DNA of 9,171 bases from Dehalococcoidia bacterium. GTDB lineage: Bacteria; Chloroflexota; Dehalococcoidia; UBA3495. Numbering within the stretch: the stretch's first letter is position 1; each line of letters starts with the position of its first letter. The stretch lies in the NCBI GenBank assembly GCA_002730485.1, contig PCAH01000032.1:1-9171 (forward strand). The letters run 5' to 3'. The notes below the pieces were generated by a model that saw nothing but the letters and a program-made list of their open reading frames with translations, was not told the origin of the DNA and did no database searches. A program made the position numbers and the translations under genes. Positions 1 to 6,699 of the stretch are shown here, piece after piece.

Positions 1-74
1 AATTGTTGGAGTCGGAGTTGCCGGTTGTGTGGTTTGCGGCGTCGATGCGGTGGGCTTCAAGGATTCGGTGAGGT

Positions 75-561
75 TCATAGAAGGGCCAGAGTGCTGCGCC
101 CGAAGCGGAGGCAGGTGCCAGTCCGTTCGTTATGGTCGATCACCCCGTAGGCGAGCCGGGTGTGGTCCTCGTTGCCAGCATGGGCGAAGTACCAGTTTGC
201 ACCGCAATGTGTGCTCGGACTAGGCAACTCGGCCGTTGTTGTGCCGGTCGGTGTCTTCTGGAGGACATCCATGTTTCCTGATTTCGAGATTGACGAGTTC
301 GTAAAGATGGGAACGTTTGTTTCGCCTGATAGTCCAATCGGTGGGGCGGTTCATGAACGCCAGCTAGTTGATCTTGAGTCCGCCGAACCCACGGTGCACT
401 GTCATTGTTGGTACCTCCACGTGGGCAGCGAACTTAACCGGACCCAACTTGAACTTGCGAAGAAACTTGGCGATCTTAGAAGCTGTCGTCGCATCAACGG
501 CGTGCGGATACAACGGAGGTCGCCACGATTTGTCTAGGAAGAGTAGTGGGAGCCAGTTTCC
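75..561 (-). pseudogene. Degenerate IS481-type transposase remnant (subtype 1)
   Basis: This is a decayed integrase-like transposase read on the minus strand. From 561 downward one frame gives a segment with LDKSWRPP, then KLGPVKFAAHVEVPTMTVHR, which matches the helix-turn-helix part of IS481-type integrases (usual form LGP-RIAA-LG-P-STVHR). An in-frame TAG at 366-364 follows, and the same frame continues as LAFMNRPTDWTIRR and then HLYELVNLEIRKHG. These correspond to the family's L-WMDRPTG-IRRYE and ELVHVDVKKLG blocks, the latter leading to the first catalytic Asp. A second TAG lies at 222-220. After a frameshift another frame (about 210-75) gives HTRLAYGVIDHNERTGT, matching HSRLAY-E...DE. 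The N-terminal 40 or so residues and the rest of the catalytic core are missing or unrecognisable, and 1-74 shows nothing clear. It cannot be functional. The assignment rests on recalled family motifs, not on a search. Confidence 0.75.
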
Positions 562-586
562 GCTTAAGGGGCCCATTAGTGAACAT

Positions 587-1240
587 TTATCCAGCCGCTT
601 CGCCACAAACGTACCAGCCCTCTAGTCCATCACATCCGCTTTGCACCCATTCCAAAAAAGTCGAGATCTGAGTCGGGGGTCCTTGGCATGAATATGCGAT
701 CCAGGACGATGGCCCAATATTCTGAGTGATGGACAAAGGTTCTTCCGCTAGCACCATATTGCTACAGTCCGGTGTGTCATTTACAGGACCGAACAGCGTA
801 GTCGTACCTAAGAGGATCAGCGGGTTGTCGTCGTAGTTACCGGTACCGAGCACGGGACTCAAGACGAGAACTACTCCGCCTCTTGGCCGAGAAACTTCAA
901 ATAGTATATAGAGCGGCCGTGAGCTTGCATCACAAATTTGGTAGGTACGGCAATGAATTACCTCGGAAGGGAGTTTTGTCTTGACACTAATGTCGGTGAA
1001 TACACCGGAGCGTACTAGGGCTGTGCGGCCGTAGAACTGCTTCCATTGGGGAAGACCTACGACGATGAGTGTTGACCCTTCCTCGAGATGTGCGGGAAGG
1101 AAGTCAGTAATCGCAGCCCTCGCTGTCTCTATCTGTCCGAGATTAGGACCCTGCTCAAGCCCCTTGTCAGCAAGCGCGATGATTGTCGCGATCGCGTAGA
1201 TCATCAGTGCAAAGCGCCTGATTGCTTGCCCGTGGGTCAT
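587..1240 (-). CDS. Single-helix protein with one copy of the paired-cysteine extracellular module; possible truncated paralogue
   Basis: The product is 217 residues with no family name I recognise. Residues 8-24 are one hydrophobic helix after a basic start (IRRFALMIYAIATIIAL). From residue 37 onward it aligns with the C-terminal module of the two large proteins at 4313-6688 and 6700-9033. Shared features are the CX5C pair (C97/C103), a strand ending in LSPV, DNPLILLGTTTLFGP (139-152), C159 with C185 in SCQGPP, and a final SGC...GWYVC (C203/C212). The WRGGP motif of the other copies is replaced around residues 71-80. The helix and stalk match the last helix of the big paralogues, so this could be their 3' end left after loss of the N-terminal glycosyltransferase part beside the IS481 element. 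Against that, ATG is preceded by AGGAG with 7 nt spacing and the frame is intact, so an expressed membrane-anchored protein is possible. The upstream in-frame TGA near 1280 limits the frame. Confidence 0.68.
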   Translation of the reverse strand: MTHGQAIRRFALMIYAIATIIALADKGLEQGPNLGQIETARAAITDFLPAHLEEGSTLIVVGLPQWKQFYGRTALVRSGVFTDISVKTKLPSEVIHCRTYQICDASSRPLYILFEVSRPRGGVVLVLSPVLGTGNYDDNPLILLGTTTLFGPVNDTPDCSNMVLAEEPLSITQNIGPSSWIAYSCQGPPTQISTFLEWVQSGCDGLEGWYVCGEAAG

Positions 1241-1247
1241 TGCGGGA

Positions 1248-1252
1248 CTCCT
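1248..1252 (-). promoter_or_regulatory. Ribosome binding site AGGAG for the 587-1240 gene
   Basis: AGGAG on the minus strand lies 7 nt before the ATG at 1240. It supports that start and is the main argument that the short module gene could be translated rather than being an inert fragment. A chance match of five bases cannot be excluded. Confidence 0.45.
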
Positions 1253-1303
1253 AGGTCTTCCTATCCAGAGTTCGAGGTGTCAGGTTGGCTCTATGATTGG
1301 CGG

Positions 1304-2324
1304 TCATGCTGCCTGCTGTGGGGTGTGGGATTCGAGGATCTTGATTCGTTGAGGGCCGTGCGTGCAGTCATCGCGGTTGTGTCGGTGGGTGTTGTATCGG
1401 ATCAGCCAGGCGTTGGCCCCTAGTTGAAGTTGGCGGATCGAGATGAAGCACCAGTGATAGACGATAGATCGCCGACATTTCTGCAACATGGAGCCTTGGA
1501 AACGTTCGACGACGGCGTCGTGGATCGGTGACCAGGGCAGGATCCGGAAGTGGATGTGGCGCATCTCTGTGGCGCGGTCATGGAAGCAGTTCTCGATGCC
1601 TTTAGGTCCGTTGTCGCTAAGCGCTCTGGTGATGGGAATGCTCGGACGCCGCATGGTGCCGAGGAGGTGGCCAACTAGGAGGGCCGAGTCGACTGCGATG
1701 ACGGAGTCGATACTGAACTTGATGATCGCCCAACGGGCACAAGCGTTGACAGCGGTAAGTCGGTAGACCTTGCCAACACGTTTGAGTTTGCCGATGTTGA
1801 AGCTGTCGAGAACGACCAGTTCGGCAGGGAGCGAAGCGAAGTGGCAGAATCCGAACGGGTTGGTTTCGATTACGGGTTCGGTGATCGAACGCGACAATGA
1901 GGCGATCGCTAGGGTCCGAACGACGCGTTGAGGGCGGTAACCCAACCCATGGGAAACCAAGATGCCATGCGCCGTGGTCTTGGAATTCTTGTAGCCGAAC
2001 TCGGCGCGGCCTTCCGCGGAGTGGCGCCAACCGATTGTGTGGTCCACCACGACCAAGGCCGGCGACTCGCCCACGATATGGGTCGGAGCCTCAGCGGCCT
2101 GGGTCGAGGCGTCAATCCCTGTGCCACAGCGCCTAGGCAGCATAGTGGACGGCGATCTTGGACCCCTGATAGTAGTGGGTCCCTTTGACGTCCTTCTGCC
2201 GGCATGCCCCGGTGATGTTGTCAATCTCGTCAGGTAATCCCAACAAACGTAAACGTCGCTGGCAGATGACGTCTGAAAAGGTGGTCATGGTGGTGGCCCT
2301 CATCACTTCTTTCCTGGGAACCAT
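1304..2324 (-). pseudogene. IS481-family transposase, frameshifted, DD35E core still readable
   Basis: The N-terminal part reads in one frame from about 2324 (or an inner ATG at 2288) to a TAG at 2135-2133. It contains DEIDNITGACRQKDVKGTHYY, the helix-turn-helix block of IS481-type transposases (usual form EIGNVT-ACR--GISRT-YY). A frameshift between about 2135 and 2170 moves the rest into another frame that stays open to the stop at 1304. There GKLKRVGKVYRLTAV, ARWAIIK, SDNGPKG, RILPWSPIHDAVVERFQG and SIRQLQLGANAWLIRYNTHR match the family core almost block by block. The Asp of VVLDSF, the Asp of SDNGP and the Glu of VVERF stand in a D-63-D-35-E arrangement, so the catalytic triad is kept. Several usually invariant residues are changed (R-PP-RSPNHNAVCERF is altered). 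With the broken N-terminus the element is most likely dead. The subtype differs from the remnant at 75-561. Confidence 0.85.
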
Positions 2325-2345
2325 GAGAATCCATCATCAGGCCCT

Positions 2346-2379
2346 CGCTCGAGCGGTTAGGAACTCCAAGACCCGGGTC
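2346..2379. repeat. Two adjacent 10-bp palindromes
   Basis: CGCTCGAGCG (2346-2355) and GACCCGGGTC (2370-2379) are each perfectly self-complementary. They lie just upstream of the transposase start, inside the proposed IS. They could belong to the end of the element or be chance in GC-rich DNA. Confidence 0.35.
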
Positions 2380-2504
2380 GGAAGAACGTAGGTGAGTTCT
2401 GGCTGTCCTTGGTCGCTCGTAAAGCGTCTGACATTTGGTAAAGCGCTCTAGGCGACCTCTTCCCTCTAGCGTTGTGTTCAGCTACTTGGTTGGATCCGCT
2501 GTAG

Positions 2505-2510
2505 TATACT
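2505..2510 (+). promoter_or_regulatory. Possible -10 element for the GT87 gene
   Basis: TATACT is one base from the TATAAT consensus and lies 25 bp before the GTG at 2536, in a locally AT-richer stretch. No convincing -35 hexamer is found 16-18 bp upstream, so this is weak. The gene has no same-strand neighbour upstream and must have its own promoter somewhere in 2434-2535 or within the IS end. Confidence 0.25.
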
Positions 2511-2535
2511 CAATCTTGACCCCGCCATATGGACT

Positions 2536-3954
2536 GTGTCAGTTCGATTGGGTTTGCGGGCGATTCGGTTAATCATTGAGGTTGATTGTTGGACATCACG
2601 GTGCATGGTTGAGGGAAGGTTGCGTTCATTGGAGAAGAACGTAGAGAGACAAAGCCTTGGAGATCGTCTTACCGGTGTTGATTTTCCTATGGCGTTTGCG
2701 GTACTGTTGCTGTTTTTCTCCCTTGCTGGTCTGGCTCTAACGTTCGTTGCATCGGCTTACTATCAGCAGGATTCGATCGATCGTCTGATCTCGTTCTCAG
2801 CGGTCGACCCACCAGGCCCAATGAGGCCCGAGATGTATCCAGACCCCATCGGTGTCCACTTCTTCGGTGATTTCTTGCTGCCGCTTCGGCACGCCGAACT
2901 TCAGGCACCATATGACTCGCCAGGCGTAATGACTGCCGTCTACCCACTATTCGCCGTGCTGGTTATTGCTGCGCTTAACTTGGTTCCCTACACGCTTGCG
3001 GTGATCCTCTTCTTGATGGTGTCTGTGGCAGTGGTATTGATACCTCTCTACCTCCTCCTCGATTCTCGCCCGGTCGTAGAACGCCTGCTGCTTGTAGGTC
3101 CGGTTCTGCTGGCCGCGCCACTCATTCACATGGTAGACCGGGGGAACCTTCAGGGATTGGTGGTGGGTGCAGCTCTGTTCGGCATGATGGCCTTGCTTCG
3201 GTCGAATCACGGTGTCGCTGGTTTCTGGTTTGGGATCGCCGCGGCTATGAAGGCGTACCCGGTGCTCTTGCTCTTGCTCCTAGTTAGGGAACGGGCCTGG
3301 AAGGGACTCTGGGTCGCCATTGGGACGGGCGCAACAGCCTCAGTCGTGTCGGCATTCGCCTTTGAAGGGGGCGCCGTTCACAACCTGCTGTCATTCCTAC
3401 GAGCAACCACATATTTTCGAACATCGGAAGTCCACCATCTGACCAACTTTAATGAGTCTTTCAAGGGACTGTTCGCCTCGGTGACCGTTCTCGGACCTTC
3501 GCTGTTGGAAGGTGTGGCTCAGTGGGGAATGGTCAATTACGGTGTCATCTTCGTCGCCTTCGGTGTACTTCTATCGATCAGTGCAATCATTCGTGCGACA
3601 AGTCTCCTCTCTGCGACCACCTATCTATGCGTATTATCTGCCATTGGCATGGAAATCAGCCGAATTTACAATCCACTATTCTTCTTTCTCGTCATTGCTG
3701 TGATCTATGCTGGTCATGTCGAACGCGATTTGACCACATTTATTGTCATAGGATTGCTCGCCGTTTATCTTGCTCCAAAGTGGATGCTCATAGGTGAGCA
3801 ACGAATACATTTGGCCACTGTTGCCAATCCGCTCTTGGCTGGTGCCATGGTTTTCGTACTTGGCATTCGCGATCTCTGGCGTTTGCTGGTTAAGAGGAAA
3901 TCCCGTCTGTCGCCAAGTGATGACTTGAACCACTCCCGGGTAATGTGTAGGTGA
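2536..3954 (+). CDS. GT87/DUF2029-like integral membrane glycosyltransferase
   Basis: The product is a 472-residue multi-spanning protein of the GT-C fold, resembling the GT87 (DUF2029) family. Known members transfer mannose or another sugar from a polyprenyl-phosphate donor to an envelope glycan or lipid on the outer face of the membrane. Family-like marks are GDF (111-113) in the first external loop, where the catalytic acidic residue of GT-C enzymes lies; APYDSP...AVYPLFAV (124-141); DRGNLQGL (201-208, usually ERGN-Q); GIAAAMKAYPVLLLLLLV (233-250, the G-A---K-YP hallmark); and NFNESFKGLFA (304-314, usually N-S--G). About nine to ten helices run from residue 52 to 445, with a basic C-terminus (LVKRKSR) likely cytoplasmic. 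The start is uncertain. GTG at 2536 gives the longest form but a charged N-terminal 50 residues with no clear ribosome site. TTG at 2629 follows GGGAAGG by 9 nt and ATG at 2605 or 2689 are alternatives. Donor and acceptor sugars cannot be read from the sequence. Confidence 0.87.
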   Translation: MSVRLGLRAIRLIIEVDCWTSRCMVEGRLRSLEKNVERQSLGDRLTGVDFPMAFAVLLLFFSLAGLALTFVASAYYQQDSIDRLISFSAVDPPGPMRPEMYPDPIGVHFFGDFLLPLRHAELQAPYDSPGVMTAVYPLFAVLVIAALNLVPYTLAVILFLMVSVAVVLIPLYLLLDSRPVVERLLLVGPVLLAAPLIHMVDRGNLQGLVVGAALFGMMALLRSNHGVAGFWFGIAAAMKAYPVLLLLLLVRERAWKGLWVAIGTGATASVVSAFAFEGGAVHNLLSFLRATTYFRTSEVHHLTNFNESFKGLFASVTVLGPSLLEGVAQWGMVNYGVIFVAFGVLLSISAIIRATSLLSATTYLCVLSAIGMEISRIYNPLFFFLVIAVIYAGHVERDLTTFIVIGLLAVYLAPKWMLIGEQRIHLATVANPLLAGAMVFVLGIRDLWRLLVKRKSRLSPSDDLNHSRVMCR

Positions 3955-4008
3955 TGTGCTAGACCGCGCCAAGAAACTTGGAGTCTCCAATTCTGAGAAG
4001 ATGGATCG

Positions 4009-4113
4009 ATGTCAAGACGTGGGAAGAACCCAACAGAGTTTCGTGAGTCGTCGATGTGGATGCTGCTCGAACACCAGCATGAGCACGGGTCGTAGTGGAA
4101 GAGAGAGTCGGTT
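4009..4113 (+). pseudogene. Possible N-terminal fragment of an IS3-family OrfA
   Basis: From ATG at 4009 the frame reads MSRRGKNPTEFRESSMWMLL followed by EHQHEHGS, then TAG at 4093-4095, then WKRESV. This resembles the beginning of IS3-type OrfA proteins (KYP-EFRERAVRMVLEH...S-W-AI-SVA). That block opens the helix-turn-helix protein of these elements. No further OrfA or OrfB sequence is recognisable, so at most a stump remains. The match is short and made by eye. It lies in the 358-bp stretch between the GT87 gene and the 4313 gene, which otherwise has no convincing gene; a 93-codon open frame across 3956-4237 has unnatural composition and is probably chance. Confidence 0.42.
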
Positions 4114-4241
4114 ACTCACGGGCAGACTCAACGACCGACGCCTCCACGGCGAGATCACCTCGGGCCGCGCCTACGTCACACCGGTGCCTCCATGCAGCCA
4201 GTTATTCTTGCGACTCTCTTTGCTGACAAGGCCATGATCCA

Positions 4242-4316
4242 ATGAAACAAGCCTCTACGAAGCGCGGGGAGGTTCAGATGCCTGTCAGCGATCTTGAGGA
4301 GTGGCGGGGCCGATGA
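4242..4316 (+). CDS. 24-residue ORF overlapping the next gene by ATGA; possible leader or remnant
   Basis: ATG at 4242 opens a 24-residue frame (MKQASTKRGEVQMPVSDLEE, then WRGR) whose TGA overlaps the ATG at 4313 as ATGA. That is the usual geometry of translational coupling. The frame is closed upstream by TGA at 4224, and a weak AAGG lies 10 nt before its ATG. The peptide is charged and soluble-looking, with no transmembrane segment. It could be a coupling leader for the large membrane protein, the last codons of an upstream gene destroyed by the insertions, or chance. I cannot assign a function. Confidence 0.3.
   Translation: MKQASTKRGEVQMPVSDLEEWRGR
4296..4301 (+). promoter_or_regulatory. 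Ribosome binding site GAGGAG deciding the 4313 start
   Basis: GAGGAG ends 11 nt before ATG 4313. The alternative GTG at 4301 overlaps this motif and so cannot use it, which favours the ATG. The site lies inside the overlapping 24-residue ORF. Confidence 0.45.
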
Positions 4317-6688
4317 GCCTCAGCCCTACTGGTTCGGCTGCCGACCATGTCCCATTCTGGTCCGGACTAAGCGCTCGCTTCGTAGTTGCCACAGCGGCCA
4401 TGCTGCTTGCGGGACTCTTCGTGTTGTGGCCTGTGCTCGAAACGCCGTACACAGGAGACGATATTCGTGATTCCCAGCTGAGTGCTGACTTGGCCTGGAA
4501 CGATACAACGACTGCCGAGCACGCAAGAACTCTGGAGCGCGACTTACGTGTGGAAGAAGGACGGTTCCTTCCGGTGGCCGAACTCGAAAATGTTGTCATC
4601 TTCGATGCCGTTCAACACCGTGCTCCATACAAGGCCTTGCAGGTAGGCATCGTCGTCGTTGTCATCATGCTTCTGGGAACGTTTGTGGCCCTGTTTGCTA
4701 AGAGCGGATGGGCGGGACTGGCGACCTCGGCACTCCTGATTCCGGGACTCCAACTCCGACTCTGGGACGACCCGATCCATTCGGGTGGACTCCTCATGCC
4801 ATCACTTGTGGCGAAACTGCTTGTTGCTTGGATTCTCACCCTCTTGGCGTTGCGTTCGACACGCTTTCTTATCTTTACCCCATGCCTAGTCGTCGCCGCC
4901 GGACTCCAAGTGGCGGCGGTTACCCAGTACGAAGTGGCCTACCTGGTTGTTCCAGTCGCTGGCCTTATCGTCTGGCACGAGCGGTATGCCGACCTGGGTA
5001 GGCGCCTTGCTGTGCTCGGCGCGCTTCTCGTGCCGGCATTCTTGCTCGGTGACTATGTCGTTACGCTGCGCAGTTTCGCCGACCCGCTTCCCGCGAATTG
5101 GTCAAACCCGGTGCTCGACGCTGCCCTACCGGCCTTTGTCCATCAGGTTCTTGGCTCGTTCCCGCTGTCGGCATCAGTCTTTCGCGGAACCGGCGTCCCC
5201 GGGGTGTGGGACTCATTCAGTCAGTCGGGCGCCGGAGGGCTTTTCGTCGGTGTTGCGATGGGGGTGGTCGTGGTTTGTGCAATCCGGGAGTGGCGTCCAT
5301 CGTCGGGCCGCACCGTAGTCGCCTTGGTATCCATCGGCCTGCTGGTCGTGGTTGGTCCAGCGCTTCCGACATCCTTGTCGCTCCGTTGGCAAGAAGAACT
5401 CGACTGGGGCCTCGTCAATTTGCCGGTGTTCCTCCAGGCACTCGGAATGGCCGCCCTGCTGGCGTCCCTGTTTGTCGGGTTGCGTTGCGGCCTGGATTGG
5501 TTCGTTCGGCTCGGCCTGGTACCCGAACCACCGCAGTGGACACGCATTGCCGGATACGCAAGTCTCGGCCTGTTCGTTGTGTTCGCTACCTGCACGGCGG
5601 GGACTGGCAACCGGTGGGTTGCCGATGAACTTCAGGACGTTCGGGCACGTCAGGACTTGATCTTGGCGTCTATCGATGCGGGTCTTTTTGAGCGTGTCGG
5701 CGATGGTGTGCGAGTGGTGGCGCATTCCGTGGACGACTACGGGTACTTCAACGAGCAATACTTGGCATGGCGCGGTGCACCGTCGGGTCTAGTAGTCCAA
5801 GGTGAACTGCCGAAGCGCATCACTTCCTGCGGAGCGGTCGGCACCTGTGATGACGTAGGGAATCGACTCTTCCTGCTTCAAGAGTTCGCCGGTGTCGACG
5901 GCCGCACGCTGTTGTTGGCCCCACTGGTCGCTCACGGGGATCCTGTGGTGGCCCCAACCATACTCCTCGACGAAGCGGTGTTGATTGGCCGTGCCGACGG
6001 GGCGGACGAATGTCCCGTAACCAACAGTGGGTCGAAGGTGTCGAGTGCCGTTGACACTAATTCGGACTGGGTTCTTCACGAGTGTGAAGGACCACCGGTC
6101 AGCCTTGAGGAGGTCGCCGACTCCTTCGGTTCTGGCGAGCCAGTGGCTTCCGATCTCCTGATGGCGACGACGTTGAACGAGGCGATCGACGCCGGTGCTC
6201 TGAGAGGCATTGATGATGGTTCTGTGGTCGTCACCAATCTCTTGGCGTTGACCGACGACCTAGCCGGAGTCTACGTGGCATGGCGAGGCGGGCCGTCGGC
6301 AGTGAGATTTACGACTGAGATACCTACCGGTTCGAGCCAATGTAGTGAGACGCAAGTTTGTGGTCCTGATGGACAACCGATTCGCCAGTTACGCGAGATT
6401 CCAGTCGGGGACGGAGACACGGTCCTGCTTCAGGCTCCGGTTGCCGGCGACACCGGCAACCCCGTTGACCCACTGATCGTGATAGGTCACACGACGCTGT
6501 TTGGCCCAGCGTCGAAGGTACGGACGTGTGACATGCATGGCCCCGAACCCGGACACATCCCGGAAAGTGACGACATCTGGGCCACGAGGCAGTGTTCCGG
6601 CCCTCCCTCGACAGCGTCAACGTTCTCGCAGTGGGTGGGCTCTGGGTGCACCGAGGAGATCAAGGGTTGGTTCATCTGCACTGACTGA
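4313..6688 (+). CDS. GT-C-like multispanning membrane protein with two tandem paired-cysteine modules (paralogue 1)
   Basis: The product is 791 residues from ATG 4313; a GTG at 4301 would add four. Residues 1-435 are membrane-embedded, with about eleven helices by eye, the first at 23-42. The first external loop has TGDDIRDSQ (D49/D50), placed like the acidic catalytic pair of GT-C glycosyltransferases. Further blocks shared with the 6700-9033 protein are EGRF-PV--LE, RA-YKALQV, QLRLWDDPIHSGGLLMPSL, VWHER, DYVVTLRS, SLSLRWQEELDWG and GNRWV just after the last helix. Residues 446-596 and 616-791 are two diverged copies of one extracellular module with CX5C (C506/C512; C677/C683), AWRG-P, LFGP and CxGPP (C567/C591; C739/C761). 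Only the second copy has the last pair (C779/C789). An odd helix count would put the modules outside, where disulfides form. The layout recalls arabinosyltransferases with external carbohydrate-binding tails, but I see no homology to them. A surface glycosyltransferase is inference; the family is unrecognised. Confidence 0.9.
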   Translation: MSLSPTGSAADHVPFWSGLSARFVVATAAMLLAGLFVLWPVLETPYTGDDIRDSQLSADLAWNDTTTAEHARTLERDLRVEEGRFLPVAELENVVIFDAVQHRAPYKALQVGIVVVVIMLLGTFVALFAKSGWAGLATSALLIPGLQLRLWDDPIHSGGLLMPSLVAKLLVAWILTLLALRSTRFLIFTPCLVVAAGLQVAAVTQYEVAYLVVPVAGLIVWHERYADLGRRLAVLGALLVPAFLLGDYVVTLRSFADPLPANWSNPVLDAALPAFVHQVLGSFPLSASVFRGTGVPGVWDSFSQSGAGGLFVGVAMGVVVVCAIREWRPSSGRTVVALVSIGLLVVVGPALPTSLSLRWQEELDWGLVNLPVFLQALGMAALLASLFVGLRCGLDWFVRLGLVPEPPQWTRIAGYASLGLFVVFATCTAGTGNRWVADELQDVRARQDLILASIDAGLFERVGDGVRVVAHSVDDYGYFNEQYLAWRGAPSGLVVQGELPKRITSCGAVGTCDDVGNRLFLLQEFAGVDGRTLLLAPLVAHGDPVVAPTILLDEAVLIGRADGADECPVTNSGSKVSSAVDTNSDWVLHECEGPPVSLEEVADSFGSGEPVASDLLMATTLNEAIDAGALRGIDDGSVVVTNLLALTDDLAGVYVAWRGGPSAVRFTTEIPTGSSQCSETQVCGPDGQPIRQLREIPVGDGDTVLLQAPVAGDTGNPVDPLIVIGHTTLFGPASKVRTCDMHGPEPGHIPESDDIWATRQCSGPPSTASTFSQWVGSGCTEEIKGWFICTD
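6440..6460 (+). repeat. Perfect 8-bp inverted repeat inside the paralogue 1 gene
   Basis: GTTGCCGG, a 5-nt spacer and CCGGCAAC form a perfect stem within codons for VAGDTGN of the second module. It lacks a U-tract and is 230 bp before the stop codon, so it is not a terminator for this gene. Probably it reflects codon choice. Confidence 0.3.
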
Positions 6689-6699
6689 TCGACGCCGAT

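Larger units (their letters stand above)
1278..2433 (-). mobile_element. IS481-family insertion sequence, degenerate, tentative ends
   Basis: The element is defined by the transposase pseudogene at 1304-2324. Its ends are guesses: TGTCAG begins at 1278 on the plus strand and its complement CTGACA ends at 2433. Beyond that hexamer the two ends are only loosely alike (GGCTCTATGA at the left, CGCTTTACGA at the right after a 2-base offset). No target duplication is visible outside these points. The terminal regions between the gene and the proposed right end contain two 10-bp palindromes (2346-2355 and 2370-2379). The presence of the element is well supported; the boundaries are not. Confidence 0.4.

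Noticed and set aside
160..537. 125-codon plus-strand ORF
   Set aside because: It is antisense to the IS481 remnant, whose motifs explain the minus strand far better; the plus-strand peptide matches nothing I know.
1088..1423. 111-codon plus-strand ORF
   Set aside because: It lies antisense to the module gene and the transposase end, with unnatural Cys/Arg-rich composition.
1617..2205. Alternative minus-strand frames over the transposase (137 and 98 codons)
   Set aside because: They are Arg/Pro/Ser-rich shadows; the family motifs and catalytic triad all lie in the 1304-2224 frame.
3956..4237. 93-codon plus-strand ORF directly after the GT87 gene
   Set aside because: Its product is Arg/Ser/Thr-rich with no recognisable fold, it starts at GTG with no clear ribosome site, and another frame of the same DNA carries the IS3-like signal.
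5213..5758. 181-codon minus-strand ORF opposite paralogue 1
   Set aside because: It is opposite a strongly supported membrane protein gene and has shadow composition (Arg, Thr, Gln, Pro) with no motif.
6689..6699. Bidirectional terminator between the convergent genes
   Set aside because: The gap is 11 bp and no stem with T-tracts is visible there or in the adjoining gene ends.
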